A stretch of 64,000 bases of DNA from CAVSKL01 sp963728475 [NCBI: Candidatus Eiseniibacteriota bacterium] (GTDB lineage: Bacteria; Eisenbacteria; RBG-16-71-46; JABDJR01): positions 186,001 to 250,000 of the forward strand of contig CAVSKL010000001.1 of assembly GCA_963728475.1 (NCBI GenBank), in the 5' to 3' direction. Positions within the stretch are counted from its first letter, which is position 1. Every line of letters begins with the position of its first letter. The translations under genes were made by a program, and so were the position numbers. Positions 17,232 to 25,704 of the stretch are shown one piece after another. Below the pieces are notes generated by a model. It was given only the letters and a program-made list of their open reading frames with translations. It was not told where the DNA came from and did no database searches.

Positions 17232-17650
17232 GCCAGGTTCCTCCAGAGAATGAAGATCACAATGACCGCGGGCAGGAGCCAGGCCGACCGGCCCAGCCGG
17301 GGATCCAGCCGCCAGCTCCGGCGGCCGGCGAGGATCCGGACCTCGTTCACCCAGAGGAGCCCGATCACCGGGCTGAACAGAGTGCTGAGCGGGTTCAGCC
17401 GGAACGCGGCCTCGGGGTGTCCGTGCGCGAGCTGGTGGACGGCGCGAAGGGTGCCACACCCCGCGCACTGCCAGCCGGTGAGATCGAGAAAGGGGCACGA
17501 CGGGTATCCGCCGCGCGCCGGATCGCGGAGCGCGAGCACCGCCACCGCGAGGGCGCCCCCCACGGCGAAGCCCAGGGCCAGCCGGCGCCGGAACCGGTCG
17601 GACGCCGCGGGAACGGTGGGGAGGGCGAGGAACGCGGCGAGTCCGGTCAC
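17228..17650 (-). CDS. DUF2752 membrane protein
   Basis: 140 residues with two to three hydrophobic segments and the DUF2752 signature CPFLDLTGWQCAGCGTLRAV, followed by LAHGHPEAAFRLNP. The paired cysteines (CAGCGTLR) and histidines suggest a metal or redox site, but no function is established. It begins with a GTG inside the stop of the CD225 gene and ends inside the start of the TM2 gene, so all three are translated together. Much longer in-frame extensions upstream are antisense-like shadow. Confidence 0.88.
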   Translation of the reverse strand: MTGLAAFLALPTVPAASDRFRRRLALGFAVGGALAVAVLALRDPARGGYPSCPFLDLTGWQCAGCGTLRAVHQLAHGHPEAAFRLNPLSTLFSPVIGLLWVNEVRILAGRRSWRLDPRLGRSAWLLPAVIVIFILWRNLA

Positions 17651-18027
17651 CGGTCGGCCGCCACCCCGAGGAGGACGATGAGGCCGTAGAGGAGCATCCC
17701 CGCCAGGCCGCAACCGAACGCCACCCAGCTCCAGGTGCGCGCGGATGCCGAGGCGGACCGCGCCCCGCCGTAATCCCCCGCCGCCAACCTGCCGTTCACC
17801 TGGGCGGCGTAGACGATGGCCACGATACCGAACGGCATGCAGCAGAAAAGGGTGGCGAGGATCGCCTGGGCCAGGTACGAGGGGATGTGGACGGGGTGGA
17901 CCCCGGAGCTTTCCGGCGGGGCAGAGGGCGGGGCGGTCACGGCGTCGTTCCCGGAGACCGGGGTTCCGCAGCCGGGACAGTAGGCGTCGGTGGCCGCCAA
18001 CCGGGTCCCGCAATGGGTGCAATACAT
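17647..18027 (-). CDS. Zinc-ribbon CD225/dispanin-family membrane protein
   Basis: 126 residues. The N-terminal zinc ribbon CTHCGTRLAATDAYCPGC is followed by a proline-rich linker and a CD225 domain. In it, PSYLAQAILATLFCCMPFGI precedes VAIVYAAQVNGRLAAGDYG and a final helix. CD225 proteins include the animal IFITMs; bacterial members are of unknown function. The ATG at 18027 has GGAGG upstream. It is the first gene of the CD225-DUF2752-TM2 cassette, a combination often found together, which suggests one membrane complex (inference). Confidence 0.9.
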   Translation of the reverse strand: MYCTHCGTRLAATDAYCPGCGTPVSGNDAVTAPPSAPPESSGVHPVHIPSYLAQAILATLFCCMPFGIVAIVYAAQVNGRLAAGDYGGARSASASARTWSWVAFGCGLAGMLLYGLIVLLGVAADR

Positions 18028-18229
18028 GCCGCCCCTCCCCGCCGCGGGCCCCGGACCCGGTTCTGCGGGCCCGCCCCGGCGCGCCGAAACCATAGCATCC
18101 CCCCGGGCCACCCGCACCCCACCGCTGAAACGTGCGTGAGGCCCGCGCCCGGACCGGCCTCACGCGGCGGCGGGGGTCGATGGGGGAGCCGGCCGGGGGC
18201 GGCTTCGGCACGCGAATCCCCACGAAGCA

Positions 18230-18257
18230 AGGGCCCGGAGCTTCCGCTCCGGGCCCT
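18230..18257 (-). terminator. Terminator hairpin after 816-aa glucan-binding protein
   Basis: A perfect 12-bp inverted repeat AGGGCCCGGAGC-TTCC-GCTCCGGGCCCT lies 20 bp past the stop on the minus strand. The following minus-strand bases (TTGCTTCG) hold only a partial T-run. Confidence 0.75.
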
Positions 18258-18277
18258 CGGGTGGGTGCCGCCCGCGA

Positions 18278-20728
18278 TCAGGGAAGAAGGATCATGCGGC
18301 GGGTGGTGGTCGTGGAGTTCACCTCGAGCGTATAGAAGTACACGCCCGGGCGGACCGAGCGGCCGGCATCGTCGCGGCCGTCCCACTGCACCACGTGAAG
18401 CCCCTCGCCGGTCCGGCCGGAGACCAGGGACTTCACCTTGCGACCGGCCACATCGAACACGGTGAGGTCGGCCCGGCCGGGCGTGTCCAGCCGGAACTCG
18501 ATGACGGTCGAGGATCCGAACGGGTTCGGGTAGTTCTGAGCCAGGTTCAGGGTCCGGCCGCCGCGACCGGGCAGGTCCGGGAGGCCGGTGGTGATGTCCG
18601 AGCAGTAGTCCCAGATCCCCACCGGCGGCACCTGCGGCACCGAGGTCGAGTAGGCGACGTCGTCCAGGGTCAGGACGCGGTCCGGATATCCCATGCACTC
18701 GTAGCCGTCGTTGATGAGGTACTTGTAGTTCACGATGAGGTTGGTGGAATCGGGGAAGATCACCGCCACCGTGAAGGTGTCGTCGCCGGCGGCGGCGTCC
18801 GGCGACACCCCGTTGTCGGCCATCGGGTTGAGCGAGGGGACGTCGAAGGTGAGCGGCAGCCGGTCGCCGTTCACCCCCACCGAGGTGATGGGCCCGCCGA
18901 ACCAGTAGCCGGCGTCCACCCGGAAGACGACCTTGACCGCCTTGTCGGTCACCGTGCAACGATCGATACCGCGCGGGGGGAGCACCAGGGCCCCGTCGGT
19001 CCCGCCCACGGTATCGTAGGCGGCGTCGTTCAGGTAGACGTTCCGGTCCCCCTGGCCCAGGCACTCGTAGGAGCCGTTGAAGGTGTACTTGTAGTTGACG
19101 TACTTGTAGCTGCCGGTGGGGAATCGCACGTACCCGGCGTAGATCTTGTCCCCGGCGGTCTGGTCCCCGTTGGTGCCGGCGTCGTTGAGAAGGATCCCCG
19201 GGGTCGCGAAGTTCGGGAGCGGCGACTGGTCTCCGGTCACCCCCACCGTATCGCCGGGACCCGGATTGAACCGGGTCGCATCCACCTGGAAGAGCACGTC
19301 CACGGGGTGGCCGGTGACGGTGGAAGGCAGGTCGTCGTTCCAGTACGCGAAGACCGTATCCACCCCGCCGTTGTCGCTGGAGTAGGCGAACTGACGGTTC
19401 GACCGTGGCTCGTAGCCCTGTCCGTTGTGATAGAACTTCCAGTCCAGGCTCGCCTCGGCCTTGCCGGTCCCCTTGTCCCTGGACACGCTGATCGGGACGT
19501 CGGTCACGTAGACGCTGTCGTGGTCGGCGTCGGTGAGGAGCGCGTTGTCCTTGGGGGTGAAGGTGAGGGGCGAGAGGCTCCCCTCCACGAAGAAGCTGTC
19601 GGGGGGGCTGGAGTGGGTGAGAAGGAACACGCTCATGTTCCCCTCGAAGTGGACGTCCTTGAGGAAGAACCCGGCCACGTTCCCCGTCCCGTTGTTGACG
19701 ATCGGGTTCCCGGCCAGATCCTGCACGTTGACCGCGGTCACGTTGTAGAAGCTGCCGGAGTTCATGACGGTGGAGGAGAGGGTGAGGTGCACGACGCTGG
19801 GATCGGAGCCGTCCACCGAGGCCGCGGTCACGGTGGCCGCGGTGTTGGAGATCGAGTAGTTGCCGGCGGTGGCGGCGCCGGTCCCCACCGGCTCGCTGAA
19901 CTGCACGTCCACGGAACTGGTGGCGAGCGAGATCTGCTTCTGGGCGTTGACCGTGAATCCGACCGCCCTGGCGGCGTTCAGGGTGGGCGGAGTCGAGTCC
20001 GCCGCCCCCTGGACCACGTAGGTGAGCATGCAGGTCATCTCCACCGGGCTCGCCACGTCGAAGGTGGTTCCTCCGGGAGTGGAGAGCTGGATCCCGTCGC
20101 TGCAGGCCGCGTCCAGCGGACCCTTGGTGCTTCCCTCCTGGGTCACGAAGAACTCCACGTGGACGGTGTCCCCGGCGGCCACGCCGAGGGTGGCAAGGGA
20201 GAGCTTGCCCTCCTCGAACCCGGTGTTGTCCACGATTCCCAGGCCGTTGGGGCCGTCGGTCTGGACCGTCCAGGAACCGGTCCACTTGTACAGCACCTCG
20301 TAGTTGTAGGTATTGCACGAGGTCGGGGCCACGTCGTAGAGGTAAAAGTCCGGCTTGTCGACCAGGTTGTCCCAGGCGATCTTTCGCCCGAACGCGTCGG
20401 TGGCCCCGCCGGCGGCGGTGTTGACGTCGATGGCGATTCCCAGGTCGATGTCGCAGAAGCAGGCGTGGTCGTACTGGAAGCCGAAGTAGAGAAAGTTGGC
20501 GTCGTTGGTGACGTAGATGTCGCCCAGATCCAGGGGACTCTCGTTACCGGAGGTGCCGGTGCACCAGTCCTTGGTCTCGGTGTCGCCCCCGTCGGCGTCC
20601 AGGAGGTTTCCGGAGTCGAAATCGTTCACGCCGTCCACGGTGATGGTCTGGGGGGTGAACGCCCGCGCCGCCGGGGCGGCGAGGAGCATCACCATCCCGC
20701 CGGTGAGCCAGAGAGACAGCTTCTTCAT
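18278..20728 (-). CDS. Secreted glucan-binding-like protein with T9SS/FlgD-type tail
   Basis: 816 residues. Signal peptide about 1-23 (ending PAARA). Residues about 25-230 form a DOMON/glucodextranase-like beta domain (ITVDGVNDFDSGNLLDADGG). A Big-5-like Ig domain follows (SVDVQFSEPVGTGAATAGNY, about 270-370). Next are two similar beta domains of starch-binding look (VLFQVDATRFNPGPGDTVGV and VVFRVDAGYWFGGPITSVGV), each ending with a Cys-containing YEC(L/M)G turn. The last 85 or so residues are a FlgD-Ig/T9SS type A tail: AQNYPNPFGSSTVIEF, WDGRDDAGRSVRPGVYFYTL, ending MILLP. The ATG at 20728 has GGAGG seven bases upstream. Two LacI-type operators lie upstream, so it belongs to the glucan regulon. 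Substrate and enzymatic activity, if any, are unknown. Confidence 0.9.
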   Translation of the reverse strand: MKKLSLWLTGGMVMLLAAPAARAFTPQTITVDGVNDFDSGNLLDADGGDTETKDWCTGTSGNESPLDLGDIYVTNDANFLYFGFQYDHACFCDIDLGIAIDVNTAAGGATDAFGRKIAWDNLVDKPDFYLYDVAPTSCNTYNYEVLYKWTGSWTVQTDGPNGLGIVDNTGFEEGKLSLATLGVAAGDTVHVEFFVTQEGSTKGPLDAACSDGIQLSTPGGTTFDVASPVEMTCMLTYVVQGAADSTPPTLNAARAVGFTVNAQKQISLATSSVDVQFSEPVGTGAATAGNYSISNTAATVTAASVDGSDPSVVHLTLSSTVMNSGSFYNVTAVNVQDLAGNPIVNNGTGNVAGFFLKDVHFEGNMSVFLLTHSSPPDSFFVEGSLSPLTFTPKDNALLTDADHDSVYVTDVPISVSRDKGTGKAEASLDWKFYHNGQGYEPRSNRQFAYSSDNGGVDTVFAYWNDDLPSTVTGHPVDVLFQVDATRFNPGPGDTVGVTGDQSPLPNFATPGILLNDAGTNGDQTAGDKIYAGYVRFPTGSYKYVNYKYTFNGSYECLGQGDRNVYLNDAAYDTVGGTDGALVLPPRGIDRCTVTDKAVKVVFRVDAGYWFGGPITSVGVNGDRLPLTFDVPSLNPMADNGVSPDAAAGDDTFTVAVIFPDSTNLIVNYKYLINDGYECMGYPDRVLTLDDVAYSTSVPQVPPVGIWDYCSDITTGLPDLPGRGGRTLNLAQNYPNPFGSSTVIEFRLDTPGRADLTVFDVAGRKVKSLVSGRTGEGLHVVQWDGRDDAGRSVRPGVYFYTLEVNSTTTTRRMILLP

Positions 20729-20772
20729 CTTGGGACCTCCCGAGGCCCTGGGGCCCGCCCCGCCGCTCGGCC

Positions 20773-20786
20773 TTGGACCGGTCCAA
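20773..20786. promoter_or_regulatory. LacI-type operator O1
   Basis: Perfect 14-bp palindrome TTGGACCGGTCCAA, 45 bp upstream of the start codon of the 816-aa secreted protein. It matches the motif found at the other promoters of this locus and at the lacI gene. Confidence 0.8.
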
Positions 20787-20888
20787 AGCCGGGGAAGCTG
20801 AACGGGGAACCCGATGCGTGTTGCTCCGGGTCGCCGCCCAGCGGGGGGCGGCCCGGAAGGTGGATAGAGGAACCCTGTCGCGACGCAG

Positions 20889-20902
20889 TTTGACCGGTCC
20901 AA
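20889..20902. promoter_or_regulatory. LacI-type operator O2
   Basis: TTTGACCGGTCCAA, one mismatch from the O1 palindrome. It lies about 23-36 bp downstream of the predicted transcription start for the 816-aa gene, a position suited to blocking or looping with O1, 116 bp away. Confidence 0.78.
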
Positions 20903-20931
20903 CCGCTCCGCATCCCACGCGTACAGAGCAG

Positions 20932-20961
20932 ATTTTATCGAATCCACCCACCTCTGGTCAA
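20932..20961 (-). promoter_or_regulatory. Promoter for 816-aa secreted protein
   Basis: On the minus strand, TTGACC (20961-20956), an 18-base spacer, and TAAAAT (20937-20932). Operator O2 lies just downstream. The surrounding 20930-21050 stretch is AT-rich for this genome. Confidence 0.6.
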
Positions 20962-21130
20962 TGCCGGGGCACCGGAATCGATCATATAAGCCACGGCAAA
21001 ACAAATGGTTACACGATTTGTTAGGAAAACTTTACGTAGACAGGCCGGCCGAAGGGGGGCGGGCGCGCCTGGGGCGTCCCTCCTCCCATTCCAAGGCCTC
21101 GGATGGGGGCGCTCCGCGGCGCAAGAGAAA

Positions 21131-21152
21131 GGCGGGGCCTTGCGGCCCCGCC
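21131..21152 (-). terminator. Rho-independent terminator after 255-aa protein
   Basis: Perfect 9-bp stem GGCGGGGCC-TTGC-GGCCCCGCC, followed on the minus strand by a T-rich TTTCTCTTGC. It separates the 255-aa gene from the promoter of the 816-aa gene. Confidence 0.85.
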
Positions 21153-21181
21153 CTGATTCGATCAGCGCGACGAGCGTGCGA

Positions 21182-21949
21182 TCAATAGAGGGTCTTGATC
21201 CTGCTCCAGGTGGTCTCCTTGGTGGGGACCGGAGCATTGTGGTACGCGTAGATCCGGCCGGTGTTGGTGTCGAGCTGGAAGACCCAGTCCTCGGTCGGGT
21301 CGTTGACGGTGACCGACCAGGTCCCGGCGTTGACCGAGGGCCCGTCGGTTCCGAACTGCTGGGACCAGTTGTCGTTCACCGCCACCTTCCACTGATAGGT
21401 GCCGGCGGGGAGGGTCCCTTCGAAAGTGTAGATCCCGTCGCCCGCCGCCGCGTCGCCGTTCAGACCGTCGTCGTGCATGTGGGTGGCCGCGCTGGCGGGA
21501 TCCCAGTCGCCGGCGGCGCCGAGCTCGCTCTGAAGCTCGCCGACCAGGGTATAGCTTCCGCCCACGCTGAGGTCGGCGTCGGGCCAATAGGAATCGGGCG
21601 CCCACCCGTCCCCGGCGGAGTTGGTATCGAAGGTCAGAACCACGTCCTGGTTGTCGGCCGAGGTGATGAACCAGCAGTTGCCGGTGGAAGGCCAGGAGCT
21701 GCTCCAGTCGCCGACCGCGGCCTTCCACTCGTAGGCGCCGGCGGTGGCGACGTTGACCGTCGCGGTGTAGACGCCGTCGCCGGCGGTGACGTCGCCGTTG
21801 GTCCCGTCGTCGACGAGCTGGGCGGCGCTGCCGATATCCCACGGGACGGCCTGGTAGCTCCCCGGACCGTAGTAGGGCTGGGCCCACGCCGCCGCGGCCA
21901 CCAGAAGGACGAGCGACGAGGCGAAGAGCGCGAGTAGCGACTTTCTCAT
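21182..21949 (-). CDS. Secreted protein with two X25/starch-binding-like modules
   Basis: 255 residues. Signal peptide about 1-23 (ending AAAWA). Two similar beta modules follow. The first has DDGTNGDVTAGDGVYTATV and AYEWKAAVGDWSSSWPS. The second, SYTLVGELQSELGAAGDWDP, leads to HDDGLNGDAAAGDGIYTFEG and YQWKVAVNDNWSQQFG. The repeated pattern DDG.NGD..AGDG(V/I)YT with a following Y.WK.AV resembles the X25 modules of pullulanases and SusE-type starch-binding proteins, so alpha-glucan binding is likely. It has no catalytic domain. A LacI-type operator and a TATAAT box lie upstream and a good terminator follows, so it is a single-gene unit of the glucan regulon. Confidence 0.88.
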   Translation of the reverse strand: MRKSLLALFASSLVLLVAAAAWAQPYYGPGSYQAVPWDIGSAAQLVDDGTNGDVTAGDGVYTATVNVATAGAYEWKAAVGDWSSSWPSTGNCWFITSADNQDVVLTFDTNSAGDGWAPDSYWPDADLSVGGSYTLVGELQSELGAAGDWDPASAATHMHDDGLNGDAAAGDGIYTFEGTLPAGTYQWKVAVNDNWSQQFGTDGPSVNAGTWSVTVNDPTEDWVFQLDTNTGRIYAYHNAPVPTKETTWSRIKTLY

Positions 21950-21997
21950 GGTGCAGAGCCTCCAAACTTTGCGAGTCGGGGGTGCCGGACCGCCCGG

Positions 21998-22048
21998 GTG
22001 GACCGGTCCAACCCACGAAATACCGAAGCCTTGGACCCCATTATTATA
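21998..22048 (-). promoter_or_regulatory. Promoter -10 and LacI-type operator O3
   Basis: The operator GTGGACCGGTCCAA lies at 21998-22011, 48 bp upstream of the 255-aa gene. A perfect TATAAT lies at 22048-22043 on the minus strand, with the operator about 31 bp downstream of it. A half-site TTGGACC lies at 22031-22037. The -35 region is poorly conserved. Confidence 0.7.
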
Positions 22049-22099
22049 GGACCTCTTAGCAGGCCGATTCCACCCTAATCGGCGGAGGGGGCTCTCGGT

Positions 22100-22126
22100 C
22101 TAACCCTTTACTCCTCCAAGGGTTAG
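22100..22126 (-). terminator. Possible hairpin at malG stop
   Basis: A 9-bp inverted repeat CTAACCCTT/AAGGGTTAG with a 9-base loop overlaps the malG stop codon. No T-run follows, so termination here is uncertain. Confidence 0.3.
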
Positions 22127-22939
22127 GCCACTCACCAGAAACCGGTTCAGGAGCAGGAATAGGATCACCACCGGGACCGAGACCAGGACGCTTCCCGCCG
22201 CATAGTTGGCCCACTCGGTCTGGAAGGTCCCGGCCAGCGCCTCCAGCCCCAGCGGGAGGGTGAAGAGATCGCGGCTCTGGAGCACCACCCGCGCCACGAT
22301 GAACTCGCTCCACGCCGCCATGAACGAGAAGAGCGCGGTGATGGTGAGCGCGGGAAGGGAAAGCGGGAGCACGATCCGCACGAACGCCCCCATGGGGGTG
22401 AGGCCGTCGATGAGGGCGGCCTCTTCCAGGTCGCGGGGGATCGAGTCGTAGTATCCCTTCATGGTCCAAACGCAGAAGGGAAGGGCGGTGGTCACGTAGA
22501 CCACCATGAGACCGGCCAGGCTGTTGAGGAGATGGAGCTTCTGCAGGAGGAGGTAGAGGGGCAGGAGCAACATGGTGGCCGGGAACATCTGGGTGAGGAG
22601 AAACGACATCAGGCCGATCCGGTGTCCGGGGAACCGGTACCGGCTGAAGGCGTAACCCGAGGTCGCGGCCAGCGCCACCCCGATCAGGGTCACGCTCAGC
22701 GAGACGATGAGGCTGTTCTTGAGCCAGAGCAGGAACGGCTTCTCGAATAGGATGGCATGGTAGGAGTGCAGGCTGGCCCCGGCCGGGATCAGCCGGAGCG
22801 ACGTCGAATAGAGTTGGTCCCCGGGGCGGAGCGAGATCCCGATCACCAGGAGGATCGGGTACAGGGTGACCAGGGTCACCGCGATGAGGGCGGCATGAGT
22901 AAGACCGCGTTGCCAGAGAGGAGTCTTTCCCGCGTTCAT
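22100..22939 (-). CDS. malG: Maltodextrin-type ABC transporter permease (MalG-like)
   Basis: Inner-membrane permease of the carbohydrate ABC uptake family CUT1; 279 residues with about six transmembrane helices. The cytoplasmic EAA loop, which contacts the ATPase, is EEAALIDGLTPMGAFVRIVLP. The N-terminal SLRPGDQLYSTSLRLIPAG is typical of MalG. The ATG shares a base with the malF stop (TGATG). It is the last gene of the glucan operon. No MalK ATPase lies nearby, so a shared MsiK-type ATPase encoded elsewhere is expected (inference). Confidence 0.92.
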   Translation of the reverse strand: MNAGKTPLWQRGLTHAALIAVTLVTLYPILLVIGISLRPGDQLYSTSLRLIPAGASLHSYHAILFEKPFLLWLKNSLIVSLSVTLIGVALAATSGYAFSRYRFPGHRIGLMSFLLTQMFPATMLLLPLYLLLQKLHLLNSLAGLMVVYVTTALPFCVWTMKGYYDSIPRDLEEAALIDGLTPMGAFVRIVLPLSLPALTITALFSFMAAWSEFIVARVVLQSRDLFTLPLGLEALAGTFQTEWANYAAGSVLVSVPVVILFLLLNRFLVSGLTLGGVKG

Positions 22940-23817
22940 CAGTATACCGACTCCGTTCCCCGTGATAGCCGCATGTAGAGCAGCACGAATACGAGCAGAA
23001 TGAGGAAGATCACCAGCGAGAACGCGGCCGCATAGCCGTAGCGGTAGAGGGTGAAGGCCGCCTTGTACACGTAGGTGACCAGGATGTGGCTCTTGTCCGC
23101 GGGCTTCCCCCCGTCGGTCACCAGCCAGATCACGTTCAGGTTGTTGAAGGTCCAGATCGTCCCCAGCACGATCGCCGGCACCAGCACCGGCTTCAGGAGC
23201 GGTAGGGTGACGTGGCGGAGCCGGTTCCACCAGTCGGCGCCGTCGATCGAGGCCACCTCGTAGAGCTCGTGGGGAATGGACTGGAGCCCGCCCAGGGCGA
23301 TCACCATCATGAAGGGGAAGCCGAGCCAGATGTTGGTGATGATGGCGGCGGCGAAGGCGGCGTGGGCATTGCTGAGCCAGGCCACCTGGGGAAGCCCGAA
23401 CTTGATCAGCCAGAGGTTCACCGCGCCGTACTCGTAGTTGAACATCCCCCGCCAGGTGAGGGCGGAGATGTACTGGGGCACCGCCCAGGGAATGATCAGG
23501 AGCGCCCGGTAGATCCACCGCCCTCGGAGGGGACGGTTCAGGACGACCGCCAGCCCCACCCCCAGGGTCACGTGGGCGGCCACGTTCACCCCGGTCCAGA
23601 TCACCGTCTTGAGCAGCACCACGTAGAGGGTGGGGGTGCTGAAGAGCTCGACGAAGTTCCCCAGCCCGATGAACTCGGGGTTCCGGAAGTGCCGGAGGCT
23701 CATGTTGGAGAAGGCGATCCGGAAGTTGTAGAGGAAGGGGTAGGCGACCACCGCCAGCATCACCAAGAGCGACGGCAGGACGAGGGCGTAGGCCAGGGGG
23801 ATGTTTCTCCGATTCAT
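22939..23817 (-). CDS. malF: Maltodextrin-type ABC transporter permease (MalF-like)
   Basis: CUT1-family permease of 292 residues with about six transmembrane helices. The N-terminus YALVLPSLLVMLAVVAYPF is typical. The EAA loop is YEVASIDGADWWNRLRHVTLP, and TDGGKPADKSHILVTYVYK matches the periplasmic loop of sugar permeases. It lacks the long extra periplasmic domain of E. coli MalF. It lies 54 bp after malE and overlaps malG. Confidence 0.93.
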   Translation of the reverse strand: MNRRNIPLAYALVLPSLLVMLAVVAYPFLYNFRIAFSNMSLRHFRNPEFIGLGNFVELFSTPTLYVVLLKTVIWTGVNVAAHVTLGVGLAVVLNRPLRGRWIYRALLIIPWAVPQYISALTWRGMFNYEYGAVNLWLIKFGLPQVAWLSNAHAAFAAAIITNIWLGFPFMMVIALGGLQSIPHELYEVASIDGADWWNRLRHVTLPLLKPVLVPAIVLGTIWTFNNLNVIWLVTDGGKPADKSHILVTYVYKAAFTLYRYGYAAAFSLVIFLILLVFVLLYMRLSRGTESVY

Positions 23818-23871
23818 CCTCTTCGGCCCCTTCCGCCTTCGGTCACCGTCGCCTCCGCCCCGGTCACCGGC

Positions 23872-25110
23872 CTACCGGTTCATGGCCTCGATCTTGTCCA
23901 GGGCGTCCTTCTGCATGTCCCGGGCCGCGTCCCCGGGGCTCTTGCTCCCGTTCATCACCGACTGCATGTTCGGGCGCATCGCGTCCCAGATCGCCCGCAT
24001 CTCCGGCACCACCGGCATCCGGCGCCCCACCTTCCACTGCTCCAGCGAGGCCTGGAGGATCGCGTCGTTCTTGATCTCGGGCAGGTCGTAGGCCTCTTTC
24101 ACGCTGGGGAGGATACCCAATTCGGTGGCGAAGCGGGCGGTGACCTTTTCCGAGGAGAGGTAGGCCAGGAGATCCTTCACCGTCGCTTCCTTGCTCTTGT
24201 CCAGGTTCACGTTCACCGAGTATCCCTTGGTCCCGATCATGGGGGCGGCCCAGGGGCCGCCGGGGGTGGCCCGGGGAATGCGGGCAAGGGCGAACGGCAC
24301 CCCCGCCTTGCCATAGTCGCCGAAGGACCAGGGGCCGTTGATGATCATGGCCGCCTTGCCGGTCTTGAACAGGGTGTCCATGAGCTGGTAGTTGCACTCG
24401 CGGGGCACCACCTTGTCCTTCTCCCGCAGGTCGCTCACGAAGGTGAGCGCCTTCACCATGGCCGGGGTGTCCAGGGTAGGACGGTTCTGGTCGTCCATCA
24501 CCCATCCGCCGTAGGCGGTGAGGAACGGCACCAGCCAGAACGGCTCGTTGAACTCGAAGGCAAGGCCGTAGCGGTCGGTGCGGCCGTCGGCCTGGGTGGT
24601 CATGGCGCCCTTGGCGATCTCCACCCACTGGTCGAAGGTCTGGGGCGGGGACTTCACCGCCTCGGTGTTGTAGAGCAGGTTGAGATGGTTTCCCACCTGG
24701 TCCGGGAGCGACCATACGTGGCCGTCCAGGGTATCGAGCGCGGCGGGGAGGAACCGGTTCCAGTCCTCTCCGGGCAGGAAGTCGTCCATGGGCTGGATGA
24801 TCTTCAGCACCGAGAACGGACCCACCTGGTCCGAGGGGCCGTAGACCAGGTCGGGCCCGCCGTTGGCCAGGGCCGCGGTCTGGTACTGGGTCCGGAGATT
24901 CTCGGTATCGTAGTGGACCAGGGAGACCTGCACGTTCGGGTGCGCGGCCTGGTAGTCCCGGAGCACCTCCTCCATGACCCCTTTCTCCTGGGGATCGCGC
25001 TGCTCCCAGATGGTGAGCTGGACCGCGCCGCTCGTGCTCCCCTTCCCCCCGCAGCCGGCCAGGAGCAGGCCCGCGAACCCCAGAATCCAACCGTTGCGCC
25101 CGATTCTCAT
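23872..25110 (-). CDS. malE: Maltodextrin-type ABC transporter substrate-binding lipoprotein (MalE-like)
   Basis: 412-residue extracytoplasmic sugar-binding protein. Its signal peptide ends in the lipobox LLLAGC (Cys20), so it is lipid-anchored rather than free as in E. coli. Family stretches include LTIWEQRDPQEKGVMEEVLR, DLVYGPSDQVGPFS, and KTGKAAMIINGPWSFGDYGK. The last of these is very like E. coli MalE and favours maltodextrin as substrate. The start at 25110 follows the preceding CBM48 lipoprotein by 14 bp; the longer frame upstream shadows that gene. Context with CBM48 and starch-binding lipoproteins supports alpha-glucan uptake. Confidence 0.93.
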   Translation of the reverse strand: MRIGRNGWILGFAGLLLAGCGGKGSTSGAVQLTIWEQRDPQEKGVMEEVLRDYQAAHPNVQVSLVHYDTENLRTQYQTAALANGGPDLVYGPSDQVGPFSVLKIIQPMDDFLPGEDWNRFLPAALDTLDGHVWSLPDQVGNHLNLLYNTEAVKSPPQTFDQWVEIAKGAMTTQADGRTDRYGLAFEFNEPFWLVPFLTAYGGWVMDDQNRPTLDTPAMVKALTFVSDLREKDKVVPRECNYQLMDTLFKTGKAAMIINGPWSFGDYGKAGVPFALARIPRATPGGPWAAPMIGTKGYSVNVNLDKSKEATVKDLLAYLSSEKVTARFATELGILPSVKEAYDLPEIKNDAILQASLEQWKVGRRMPVVPEMRAIWDAMRPNMQSVMNGSKSPGDAARDMQKDALDKIEAMNR

Positions 25111-25124
25111 GACCGCCGCCTCCC

Positions 25125-25616
25125 TTACTGGACCGTGACCACCGAGTTCTTGCCGCCGTACCCGTCGTCGGTGGTGTTGGGATTGGCGGGGTCGGCCTTC
25201 CACTCGGTGCCGTTGACCACGAACTTGTACTGGTAGGTCCCGGGGTCGAGCGGCTTGACCACGCTCCACACCCCGGTCGTCCCCTTGGTCAACGGGTCCG
25301 CCGAGGTGGACCAGTCGTTGAAGGTACCGGCCAGGGCCACCGCATTGGCCTGAGGCCCGAGATAGGTGAACCGCCAGCCCTGGTCGGTCCGGACCGGGGC
25401 CTCGGCCTGGGCCGCCGGCACCGAAGGTTGCGCCGGCGCCGCCGTCGCCGGAACCGTACCCTGGGTCGGCGACGGGGCCCCGGGCGGCACGTAGGGCCGG
25501 GTTCGGTCGCAGCCGGAGGCGGACAGGACGAGCAGGGCCGCCGCTCCCACCGCGATCCAGGCCGGGATCCGGGGGGCGCGCGTGGTTTGCGGCCGGGGCC
25601 GCCGGTGGTCTTTCAT
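25125..25616 (-). CDS. CBM48 (AMPK-type glycogen-binding) lipoprotein
   Basis: 163 residues: a signal peptide with lipobox LSASGC (Cys36), a Pro/Ala/Gln/Thr-rich linker (about 40-75), and a C-terminal CBM48/E-set domain (about 78-163). The domain shows VALAGTFNDWSTSADPL, YQYKFVVNGTEWKADP and NPNTTDDGYGGKNSVV. These match the glycogen-binding domain of AMPK beta and branching enzymes, including the Trp and Lys that stack on alpha-glucan. It is probably a surface or periplasmic glucan-capture protein that feeds MalE, encoded 14 bp downstream. Confidence 0.9.
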   Translation of the reverse strand: MKDHRRPRPQTTRAPRIPAWIAVGAAALLVLSASGCDRTRPYVPPGAPSPTQGTVPATAAPAQPSVPAAQAEAPVRTDQGWRFTYLGPQANAVALAGTFNDWSTSADPLTKGTTGVWSVVKPLDPGTYQYKFVVNGTEWKADPANPNTTDDGYGGKNSVVTVQ

Positions 25617-25704
25617 GGTGCTGACTCCTCTCCGCCGGGGCCTCGGAGCGGATCCGCTCCCGCCCGGCCGGTGCCCGAGGGGACCGCTTCCGGACCGTCG
25701 CCGG

